Assembly (NCBI GenBank): GCA_963697805.1
Contig: CAVOPB010000002.1
Coordinates: 744,001 to 808,000, forward strand
Direction: 5' to 3'
Length of the DNA stretch: 64,000 nucleotides
Origin: VRUE01 sp963697805
GTDB lineage: Bacteria > Actinomycetota > Thermoleophilia > Solirubrobacterales > 70-9
Shown one piece after another: positions 7,859 through 16,839 of the stretch. The notes under the pieces were generated by a model. The model was not told the origin of the DNA, did no database searches, and worked only from the letters and a program-made list of their open reading frames with translations. The translations under genes were made by a program, and so were the position numbers. How positions within the stretch are numbered: position 1 is the first letter of the stretch; the number at the start of each line of letters is the position of its first letter.

Positions 7859-8749
7859 TCAAACGGTCCGCTCGCTCTGGCGCTCCGGGGAGATGCGGAC
7901 GACGTTCCAGGCGAGGCCGAGACGCTCCAGCGTCGCGATGATCAGAGCCGAGGGGTCGACCTCCCATCTGCGCAGACCGTTCGTCGCCGAGCGCGGGAAC
8001 GCGTGGTGATTGTGGTGCCATGACTCCCCGAGCGACGGAACCGCGAGCCAGAACACGTTGGTCGATTGATCGTCGGTGTCGAACCGCCTGCTGCCGAGGA
8101 AGTGACAGATCGAGTTGACGCTCCAGGTCACATGGTGGACGAAGAAGATTCGAACCAACCCGCCCCAGAGGAACCCGGTCAGGGCGCCTACGAGGGTGCC
8201 GCTCACCAGATAGCCGGCGAGGGCCGGGATCGCAAGGCTGGCGAGGGTGAGCCAGGCGAAATGGCGGGCGATGAAGCGCATTCCGGGATCCTCGTAGAGG
8301 TCCGGTGCATGCCGCTTCCAGTCGGCCCTCCCCTGGGTCGAGAGCAGCCAGCCGGTGTGGGCGTGCCAGAGCCCTGCCAGTACGCCGCGAACGCCGTCGG
8401 CGTGGCCGACGTGGGGGCTGTGGGGGTCACCCTCCCTGTCGGTGTGGGCGTGGTGCTTGCGGTGGTCGGCCACCCAGGAGATCACCGGGCCCTGGACCGC
8501 CATCGAGCCGAGGATGGCGAACATGTACTCGACCGGCTTCGACGTCTGAAACGAGCGGTGGGTCAGCAGGCGGTGGAAGCCGACCGTGATCCCGATCGCG
8601 GTCGCCATGTACATCACGGCGGCGATCGTGAGGTCGGAGGCGGAGACCGCGCTGTTCCGGAGCAGCGCGATAGCGGCGATCGTCGCCGCGAAGGGAAGGA
8701 CCACCGCGCCGAGGTTGATCCCCTTCTCGAGCCTGCCCATCTCGTCCAT
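7859..8749 (-). CDS. Membrane acyl-CoA/lipid delta-9 desaturase
   Basis: About 296 residues from the ATG at 8749 (MDEMGRLEKGINL). A TTG at 8779 with an AGGAG site upstream is an alternative that adds ten residues. The three histidine boxes of the diiron desaturase superfamily are intact: HRLLTH (near residue 62), HRKHHAH (near 98) and HNHHAFPR (near 255). Four membrane helices bracket them. The enzyme inserts a cis double bond in saturated acyl chains using oxygen and an electron donor, tuning membrane fluidity. It is divergent from the PucR regulator at 8826, and an inverted repeat in the shared gap suggests that regulator controls it. Confidence 0.9.
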   Translation of the reverse strand: MDEMGRLEKGINLGAVVLPFAATIAAIALLRNSAVSASDLTIAAVMYMATAIGITVGFHRLLTHRSFQTSKPVEYMFAILGSMAVQGPVISWVADHRKHHAHTDREGDPHSPHVGHADGVRGVLAGLWHAHTGWLLSTQGRADWKRHAPDLYEDPGMRFIARHFAWLTLASLAIPALAGYLVSGTLVGALTGFLWGGLVRIFFVHHVTWSVNSICHFLGSRRFDTDDQSTNVFWLAVPSLGESWHHNHHAFPRSATNGLRRWEVDPSALIIATLERLGLAWNVVRISPERQSERTV

Positions 8750-8811
8750 GACCCTGAAGGTACCTATCCTTTCCCACAAGATTTAGACTCCTGGCCAAGT
8801 CTGAACCGTGG

Positions 8812-8835
8812 TTTCTGTCACTCATATGACAAAAA
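8812..8835. promoter_or_regulatory. Candidate operator between desaturase and PucR genes
   Basis: Inverted arms TTTCTGTCA (8812-8820) and TGACAAAAA (8827-8835) match at eight of nine positions around a 6-base spacer and overlap the PucR-gene start codon. Position and size fit autoregulation. The binding protein is inferred. Confidence 0.45.
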
Positions 8836-10007
8836 CAACCGATTCCGAGCCCTGGCGCGCGCTTCCGCCGACGGTCGCCGACCTGATCGAGCCCGAGCTC
8901 GAGGCGGTCACCGGGGAGATCCTCACCTCAATCGCCCGCGAGGTGCCCGAGTACGCCCGTCCGCTCGAGGGCAGCTTCGGGCGTGGTGTGCGTACCGGCG
9001 TCGCCGAGGCGCTGCGACAGTTCGTCGCCCTGGTCCGCGATTCCGAGGCCGGGCGCGAGCCGGGACGCGAGGTCTATCTGGTCCTTGGCCGGGGCGAGCT
9101 GCGCCAGGGGCGGACCCTCGACTCGCTGCAGGCCGCCTACCGAGTCGGAGCCCGGGTTGCCTGGCGCCACCTCTCGGCGACCGCGAGGGAGGCAGGCCTC
9201 GATCCCGAGGAGCTGAGTCTGCTGGCCGAGGCGATCTTCGCCTACATCGATGAACTCTCGGCCGACTCGGTCGAGGGTTACGCACAGGCCCAGTCCGAGC
9301 TCGACGACGTGCGCCGGCGTCGCCGTCGTGAGCTTGCGGCCCTGCTGACCGGCGAGCCGGGTGTGAGCGAGGCGGATGCGCGAGCGGCGGCGCAGGCTGC
9401 GGGCTGGGCGCTGCCGCGCCGGGTGGCGGCCGCGGCCTGCGCCGAGGAGGACCTCGGCCGGATCGCCGGTCGGCTCCCCGCCGACTGTCTCGCCGTGCCG
9501 CTGGAGGAGGTCGGATGCGTCCTCGTCCCCGACCCCGACGGTCCGGGCCGTCCCGCCGCGCTCAAGCGGGCCGCGGGGAGAGCCCCGCTGGCGCTGGGCC
9601 CCGCCGGGAGCCCGACCGACCTGGCCGCCTCCTGGTCGCTGGCGCAGACGACGCTCGGCGCCGCGGCGGCCGGCGCTCTCCCCGCGCGCGGCGCCCTGGC
9701 GGCCGAGGACAACCTCGGCGCCCTGCTCCTGTTCGAGGGGCGCGAGCTGGCGCGGCTGATGGCGGCGCGGTGCCTGGCGCCGCTCGAGGAGCTGACCGAG
9801 CGCGCCTCCGAGCGGATGCGGGAGACGGCGCTCGCCTACCTCGACCACCAGGGCAACTCGGTGGCGATGGCGAGGGCGCTCCACCTCCATCCGCAGACCG
9901 TCCGCTACCGGGTCAACCGCCTTCGCGAGCTTCTCGGCGAGCAGCTCGATGACCCCGGCGGGCGGTTCGAGCTCGAGGTGGCGCTGCGCTTCGCGGCCGC
10001 GGGCTAG
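8826..10007 (+). CDS. PucR-type transcriptional regulator
   Basis: 393 residues from the ATG at 8826; a GTG at 8808 is possible but lies upstream of the operator-like repeat. The C-terminal PucR helix-turn-helix is clear at about residues 340-390 (ALAYLDHQGNSVAMARALHLHPQTVRYRVNRLRELLG). The N-terminal 180 residues resemble the RsbRD/GGDEF-linked sensor region of actinobacterial PucR relatives (LGRGELRQGRTLDSLQAAYRVGARVAWRHL). It likely senses a metabolite or acyl compound and regulates the divergent desaturase. Its TAG stop lies in one copy of a 21-base direct repeat that bounds the MITE-like segment downstream. Confidence 0.85.
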   Translation: MTKTTDSEPWRALPPTVADLIEPELEAVTGEILTSIAREVPEYARPLEGSFGRGVRTGVAEALRQFVALVRDSEAGREPGREVYLVLGRGELRQGRTLDSLQAAYRVGARVAWRHLSATAREAGLDPEELSLLAEAIFAYIDELSADSVEGYAQAQSELDDVRRRRRRELAALLTGEPGVSEADARAAAQAAGWALPRRVAAAACAEEDLGRIAGRLPADCLAVPLEEVGCVLVPDPDGPGRPAALKRAAGRAPLALGPAGSPTDLAASWSLAQTTLGAAAAGALPARGALAAEDNLGALLLFEGRELARLMAARCLAPLEELTERASERMRETALAYLDHQGNSVAMARALHLHPQTVRYRVNRLRELLGEQLDDPGGRFELEVALRFAAAG

Positions 10008-10234
10008 CGGCGGCGCACCCCAAGACCCCGCCGAAGTGCCCGTGGTTCCTTTTTCACGGATGCCGTGAAAAAGGAACCACGCCAACAGCTCACGGCCGGA
10101 AACGGCAGAGGCGCGGTTCTTTTTGGACCCCTAGCGTGCGCAAGGAACCACGGAGTGACGCCGCCGGAATCGGTCACGAGCGGGGGGCCCGAGCCGAATC
10201 GGAGCCTGGGGCAGGCCGCGGGCTAGCGGCGGCG
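9995..10234. mobile_element. MITE-like segment between 21-bp direct repeats
   Basis: A 21-base direct repeat with core CCGCGGGCTAGCGGCGG occurs at 9995-10015 and 10214-10234. The first copy carries the TAG stop of the PucR gene and the second carries the stop (CTA on this strand) of the convergent fatty acid hydroxylase. Between them are 198 bases without a gene. This segment has a perfect 18-bp hairpin (10042-10080), a further inverted copy of CGTGGTTCCTT (as AAGGAACCACG at 10142-10152), and weak terminal inverted repeats (CCCCAAGACCCCG at 10018, CGGAGCCTGGGG ending 10211). This suggests a small non-autonomous insertion into what was a shared CTAG stop. A tandem duplication is the alternative. 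Confidence 0.5.
10042..10080. repeat. Perfect 18-bp inverted repeat hairpin
   Basis: GTGGTTCCTTTTTCACGG, a 3-base loop (ATG), then its exact reverse complement. It lies between two convergent genes and could end transcription from both, but no T-run follows. It is more plausibly the core of the MITE-like segment. Confidence 0.8.
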
Positions 10235-10849
10235 GATCCGCGGCAAGGTCTGGAAGATCGCGTCCCAGAGCGGCGAGGAGACGCCGAATCCGAAACGGTG
10301 ATCCTGGAAGTGGTGGCGCATGTGCTGCTCGCGCAGCTTCCTGCCGAGTTTGGACTTCGGCACGAAGTGGTGCACGTAGTAGTGCATGTAGTCATAGACC
10401 AGGTAGCCGGCGATGAACCCGCCGAACAGGGGATAGGCCTCGGGCGTCCCGAAGACGAGGGTGAAGGCGAGGTAGAAGAGGGCGGCTAGGGGGATCGAGA
10501 CGGCGGGCGGCATCACCAGGCGCAGCTTGTCGTTGGGATGGTCGTGGTGGATGCCGTGGATGATGAAGTGCATCCGCCGCCCGAACGCGTTGTCGGGCTC
10601 CCAGTGGAATACGAGCCGGTGCAGCCAGTACTCGGTCAGCGTCCAGATCACGACCCCGCCGAGCGTCAGCAGCGCCAGCTTCCAGATTGCGAGGTCGTCG
10701 GCGACGGCCATCCACTCCATCGCGACGATCACAGGGATGAAGATCACGGCCGGGATCGCGGGATGCACGCGAGAGAAGAAGTTGAGGAACTCGCTCTCGA
10801 AGAGCTGCGGCGAGGCCGCGAGCTTCTGGGACCGGTCGTGAGCCTCCAT
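10223..10849 (-). CDS. Fatty acid hydroxylase (sterol desaturase superfamily)
   Basis: 208 residues, close to the catalytic half of fatty acid 2-hydroxylase. The histidine motifs that bind the di-metal site are present in family order: HRLVFH (near residue 76), HGIHHDHPND (near 98), HYYVHH (near 155) and HMRHHF (near 175). Four membrane helices lie between. The enzyme likely hydroxylates a membrane acyl chain using oxygen; substrate choice cannot be read from the sequence. It has no cytochrome b5 domain, unlike eukaryotic FA2H. It is convergent with the PucR gene, and its stop sits in the second 21-base direct repeat. Confidence 0.85.
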   Translation of the reverse strand: MEAHDRSQKLAASPQLFESEFLNFFSRVHPAIPAVIFIPVIVAMEWMAVADDLAIWKLALLTLGGVVIWTLTEYWLHRLVFHWEPDNAFGRRMHFIIHGIHHDHPNDKLRLVMPPAVSIPLAALFYLAFTLVFGTPEAYPLFGGFIAGYLVYDYMHYYVHHFVPKSKLGRKLREQHMRHHFQDHRFGFGVSSPLWDAIFQTLPRIRRR

Positions 10850-10986
10850 TCAGGTCCAATGGTAGCGGCGAGGAATTCCGCCGCCCGCAAGACGCGGGGA
10901 AGATGTGACGCGCCTGTATCAAAGAGGTTGCGCTTTGCGGAAATGCGCCTCCCGCCTCCGTGCCGAGAGTGCCACGATGCGCCGCG

Positions 10987-11181
10987 ATGCCGCGTAAGCC
11001 GAAGCCGCCGAGCTGTGAGGACTGCTATTTCCACAAGAACCTGCTCTGCGCCCTCGACCTCGACCGGCCGTGCACGACCTTCCGCCCGGACCGGCCCGAG
11101 GGCCTCGTTCCTCCCCGCCAGCCGGTCCTCCTGATGCGGCCGCCCCGTTGGGCATCGCAGCAGTCCCGCGTCGCCGCCTAG
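10987..11181 (+). CDS. Small four-cysteine protein, function unknown
   Basis: 64 residues from ATG (MPRKPKPPSCEDCYFHKN); the frame is also open from 10960. Four cysteines, C-x2-C-x7-C-x7-C, lie within residues 9-29 and could bind zinc or an iron-sulfur cluster. The C-terminal half is Pro/Arg-rich and probably disordered. Codon third positions are GC-rich, as in neighbouring genes. It lies alone on the plus strand between the hydroxylase and Hsp20 genes. I do not recognise the family. Confidence 0.55.
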   Translation: MPRKPKPPSCEDCYFHKNLLCALDLDRPCTTFRPDRPEGLVPPRQPVLLMRPPRWASQQSRVAA

Positions 11182-11241
11182 GGTCGATCGATCAGCTGCT
11201 CGCGCGGGACCCGCGCGCCTGGCCTGGTTATGTTTTCCCCT

Positions 11242-11685
11242 ATGCCAGAGCGCGATCTGTTCGTGAACTTCGCCCGGATGCGGCGGGAGATGGACGAGAT
11301 GCTGGGCGGCGGCTGGGGCCGCACCGCCTATGTCACCCGCCGCAGCACGGGGTTCTCGCCAAATGTCGACGTCTACTACTGCGGCGACCCGCAGCGGGCC
11401 GTGGTCAAGGTCGATCTCGCGGGCATCGACCTCGACGCGGTCGGGATCGAGGTCAGCGGCCGGGCGTTGGCGATCGTCGGCGAGCGTCCGGTCCAGGAGA
11501 CCGAGGGCCGTGTCTACCAGCAGGTCGAGATCCCGTCGGGCCCGTTCCGGCGCGTCGTCGAGCTCCAGGCCGAGGTCGACCCCAACCGCGCCAAGGCCAG
11601 CTACGACGACGGGATCCTGCGGATCGACCTCCCGCTCCGCGACCCCGCCGAGACGACCCGCCGCGTGCCGATAGGGCGGGAGTGA
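11242..11685 (+). CDS. Hsp20/alpha-crystallin small heat-shock protein
   Basis: 147 residues from the ATG at 11242 (MPERDLFVNFARM), or 151 from 11230. The alpha-crystallin domain runs from about residue 38 (FSPNVDVYYCGDPQRAVVKVDLAGID) to the closing strand with YDDGILRIDLPLRD near 125-135; the usual A-x-x-x-[D/N]-G-[I/V]-L motif is recognisable. It holds unfolded proteins as an ATP-independent chaperone. Its stop is one base away from the lon ATG, so chaperone and protease are made from one transcript. A HrcA, HspR or sigma-factor site was not identified upstream. Confidence 0.9.
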   Translation: MPERDLFVNFARMRREMDEMLGGGWGRTAYVTRRSTGFSPNVDVYYCGDPQRAVVKVDLAGIDLDAVGIEVSGRALAIVGERPVQETEGRVYQQVEIPSGPFRRVVELQAEVDPNRAKASYDDGILRIDLPLRDPAETTRRVPIGRE

Positions 11686-11686
11686 G

Positions 11687-14071
<2,385 letters not shown>

Positions 14072-14080
14072 GACGGGAAC

Positions 14081-15622
14081 GTGGAGGCCGCCGGCGCGTT
14101 CGGCAGGTGGAGCCCCGCCGGCTTCCTCGATCAGATCCGCGACGCCGTCCGGGCCCGCTCGCGGGCGTTCTGGATCGTCGCAGGCCTGACCGTGCTGGCG
14201 GCCGGCCTGCGGCTCGCCACCCTCGGCGCCCAGTCCTACCACCACGACGAGATCGTCACCGCGAGCCGCGTCCTTCGCGGCAGCTTCTGGCACGCGATGG
14301 ACGTCGTCGGGTTCAGCGAGTCGGCGCCGCCGCTCTATTACGTGCTCGGCTGGCTCTGGGCCCAGGGCGCCGGGACCGGAGAGTTCGGCCTGCGCTCGCT
14401 CTCGGCGCTGGCCGGGATCGCGACGGTGCCGGTCGCCTACCTCATCGGGCTTGAGCTGCGAGGCCGCAGGGCGGGGATCCTGGCCGCGGCCCTGGTTGCG
14501 GTCAACCCGATGATGGTCTGGTACTCCCAGGAGGCGCGGAGCTACTCGTTGCTGGTCCTGTTCAGTTCGGTCGCCGCGCTCTATTTCATCCGTGCGCTGC
14601 GCCGCGGCGGCCGCCCCGAGACTCTCGGCTGGGGCGCTGCCTCGGCGCTCGCCCTTGCGACCCACTACTTCGCGATCTTCCCGATCGCGATCGAGGCAAT
14701 CCTGCTGGCGCGGAGGCGCGGCCACGAGGCGGCGGTCGGGTTCGGTGTGATCGTCGCGACCGGCCTCGCGCTGGCGCCGCTGGCGATTCACCAGACGGCG
14801 CAGGGCCACGCCGATTGGATTGGCGACCACAGCCTCGGCCACCGCCTCTGGGAGGTCGGCGGCACCTTCGCCGTCGGCGAGACCGGCGACGTGATCGCCC
14901 AGCCCGAGCGGCTTGCCCCCGCGATCGTGCCGCTGGTGGCAATCGGCGCGGCCCTCCTCCTGCTGGCGCTGCGCGGAGAGCGTGCGGAGCGGCGGGCGGC
15001 GGGCCTGATGCTGGCGATCGCCACCTTCACCGTCGCCGTTCCGCTGGCGATCGCCGTCCTCGATCCCTCCGCCGACTTCGTCCTCGCCCGCAACCTGATC
15101 CCCGCTTTGGTTCCGCTGCTTGCAGCGGTTGCCATCGGGGCGACCCTCACCCGCGCCCGCCGCGCCGGTTTCGCCGCCGCCGCCGTGCTGTTCGCCTACT
15201 CGCTGGGGTTCACAGTCCTCGCCAGCACCTCGCCCTCGCTGCAGCGCGTCGATTGGGACGCCGCCGCCCAGCGGCTCGGCGAACCGGGGGCGCCACGGGC
15301 GATGGTCACCTGGACCCTTGGCCAGGCCTCGCTGCGCCACTACCTCTCGACCGGCTCGTTTCAGGTCTCCCCGTCGGAAGAATTCGCCTGGTACGTGCAT
15401 GAAATCGACTTCATTTCCGATGGCGACGCGCCGCCGGTGCCGCGCAGGCTGTTCGGGCCGGGCTTCACCCAGGTCGGGTACGAAAGCGTCGGCCAGCTCC
15501 GGATCCGCCGCTACGCGCTGGCCGGCCCCAACGTCGCCCGGGTGCGGCTGCGCAAAGTCGATGATGCCTCGCTCAACTTCGGCTCCAACACGGTCCTCCT
15601 CGACGGCATCGGGCCGGGCTGA
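14081..15622 (+). CDS. GT39/ArnT-like membrane glycosyltransferase
   Basis: 513 residues from a GTG with a GGACGGG site. The first luminal loop after helix 1 holds SYHHDEIVTASRVLRGSF; the acidic D-E there is the catalytic pair region of PMT/ArnT-type enzymes. About ten to twelve hydrophobic helices follow, with motifs VAVNPMMVWYSQEARSYSLL typical of the DUF2723/PMT_2 family in actinobacteria. It probably transfers a sugar from a polyprenyl-phosphate donor to a protein or envelope lipid on the outer face of the membrane. It starts nine bases after lon, so it may be co-transcribed, although the functions are unrelated. Confidence 0.8.
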   Translation: MEAAGAFGRWSPAGFLDQIRDAVRARSRAFWIVAGLTVLAAGLRLATLGAQSYHHDEIVTASRVLRGSFWHAMDVVGFSESAPPLYYVLGWLWAQGAGTGEFGLRSLSALAGIATVPVAYLIGLELRGRRAGILAAALVAVNPMMVWYSQEARSYSLLVLFSSVAALYFIRALRRGGRPETLGWGAASALALATHYFAIFPIAIEAILLARRRGHEAAVGFGVIVATGLALAPLAIHQTAQGHADWIGDHSLGHRLWEVGGTFAVGETGDVIAQPERLAPAIVPLVAIGAALLLLALRGERAERRAAGLMLAIATFTVAVPLAIAVLDPSADFVLARNLIPALVPLLAAVAIGATLTRARRAGFAAAAVLFAYSLGFTVLASTSPSLQRVDWDAAAQRLGEPGAPRAMVTWTLGQASLRHYLSTGSFQVSPSEEFAWYVHEIDFISDGDAPPVPRRLFGPGFTQVGYESVGQLRIRRYALAGPNVARVRLRKVDDASLNFGSNTVLLDGIGPG

Positions 15623-15683
15623 TACCCGGATCGGCCCCGCGGAGGTATCCTGACCACCCAAGTTTCCCCAGCGAGGAGAAGGA

Positions 15684-16127
15684 ATGGCGACTACATCAAG
15701 GGCGACCCAGACCGCCGACCGGGCGACCGAGTTCTACTCGACTGCGCGCCAGAACCCCTACGTTCAGCGGCTGATCGAGGACGAAGAGCTGCGCGACAGC
15801 CTCAAGAACGCGTTCGAAGCGGCACGCGGCGCCTACACGCGGGCGACCGGCAACGGGCACAGCCCGGTCAAGGCCGTGACCAGCGACAAGAAGGTCCAGA
15901 AGGACCTGCGCTCCGCGGCGGAGAACCTCCGCGAGGCCTCCGATCACCTGCGGGCACCGAAGAAGAAGAAGAAGAGTCGACTCGGCCGCCTGATCCTATT
16001 CGCGATCGTCGCCGGAGTCGTCGCTCTGGTCGTCAGCGAGGATGCGCGAAAGACCGTCCTCGACGCCCTCTTCGGGGCCGAAGAGGAGTTCGAGTACACG
16101 AGCGCGAGCAGCATCAACGGCGCCTGA
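15684..16127 (+). CDS. YtxH-like single-pass membrane protein
   Basis: 147 residues with a good GAGGAGAAGG ribosome binding site. The first 90 residues are helical and charged, followed by a KKKKKS stop-transfer cluster and one membrane helix (LGRLILFAIVAGVVALVVS, about residues 100-118), then a short acidic tail EEEFEYTSAS. This layout resembles YtxH/DUF gas-vesicle-like or stress membrane proteins common in actinobacteria. The topology rule suggests the N-terminus is cytoplasmic. Function unknown. Confidence 0.7.
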   Translation: MATTSRATQTADRATEFYSTARQNPYVQRLIEDEELRDSLKNAFEAARGAYTRATGNGHSPVKAVTSDKKVQKDLRSAAENLREASDHLRAPKKKKKSRLGRLILFAIVAGVVALVVSEDARKTVLDALFGAEEEFEYTSASSINGA

Positions 16128-16132
16128 GAGGT

Positions 16133-16149
16133 TCCCGGAGTCTCCGGGA
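16133..16149. terminator. Short hairpin upstream of the TetR gene
   Basis: TCCCGGA-GTC-TCCGGGA is a 7-bp stem with a 3-base loop, six bases after the preceding stop and 20 bases before the next ATG. It may be a weak terminator or an operator for the following TetR regulator. Confidence 0.35.
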
Positions 16150-16168
16150 CTGCTCCTAGACTGAAGCA

Positions 16169-16774
16169 ATGGAGGCGGCGACAAAAGAGCGGGAGCTGAG
16201 CGGGGAGAAGGCCCAGCGGATCGTCGACGCCATGCGCGAGAGCGTCGCCAAACGCGGCGCCGCGGGGTCGACGTTCGAGCAGGTCGCCCGCGAGGCCGGG
16301 GTCAGCCGCGGCCTCCTCCACTACTACTTCGGAACCAAGGAGCGGTTGCTGGTCGAGGTGGTCAGGCGTGACGCCGAGATCCGTGTCGCCCGCCTCGACG
16401 AGGCGCTCTCCGGCGCCCAGACCGTCGATGACGTCCTCGAAGCTCTCGTCTCCAGCCTCACCGACCTGATTGAGAACGAACCCGCCTTTTTCCTCCTCCT
16501 CTATGAGCTATTCAGCGCCGGCCGACGCAATCCCGACATCCAGCACGAGGTCGGCCAGCTCTTCGAGCGGACCCGCTCCCACGTCGCCGAGGTGCTCGAC
16601 GCGAAGCAGGTGGAGGGGGTCATCAGCCTCCGCTACGACGCGAAGGCGATCGTCTCCTATCTGTTCGCGCTCGGCGACGGCTTCGCCCTCCAGGCGCTAT
16701 CCGATCCCGACCAGGACATCGATCCGGCCCTCGAGGCCGGCACTGCCTCCGCCCGCTTCCTGCTCAGCAAGTAA
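16169..16774 (+). CDS. TetR-family regulator of the MMPL exporter
   Basis: 201 residues. The N-terminal helix-turn-helix reads STFEQVAREAGVSRGLLHYYFGTKERLLVEVV (residues 30-62). The C-terminal region resembles TetR_C-type ligand domains (ENEPAFFLLLYELFSAGRRNPD). It lies 65 bases upstream of the MMPL transporter on the same strand, the usual layout for a local repressor of an exporter induced by its substrate. No convincing operator was found beyond the short palindrome at 16133. Confidence 0.88.
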   Translation: MEAATKERELSGEKAQRIVDAMRESVAKRGAAGSTFEQVAREAGVSRGLLHYYFGTKERLLVEVVRRDAEIRVARLDEALSGAQTVDDVLEALVSSLTDLIENEPAFFLLLYELFSAGRRNPDIQHEVGQLFERTRSHVAEVLDAKQVEGVISLRYDAKAIVSYLFALGDGFALQALSDPDQDIDPALEAGTASARFLLSK

Positions 16775-16839
16775 CCAAGAGGGAGTGACCCTCCTCACAG
16801 ACTCGCCCCCGCCGCTGCGGCAGTCTGGCCAGGCAGCCA

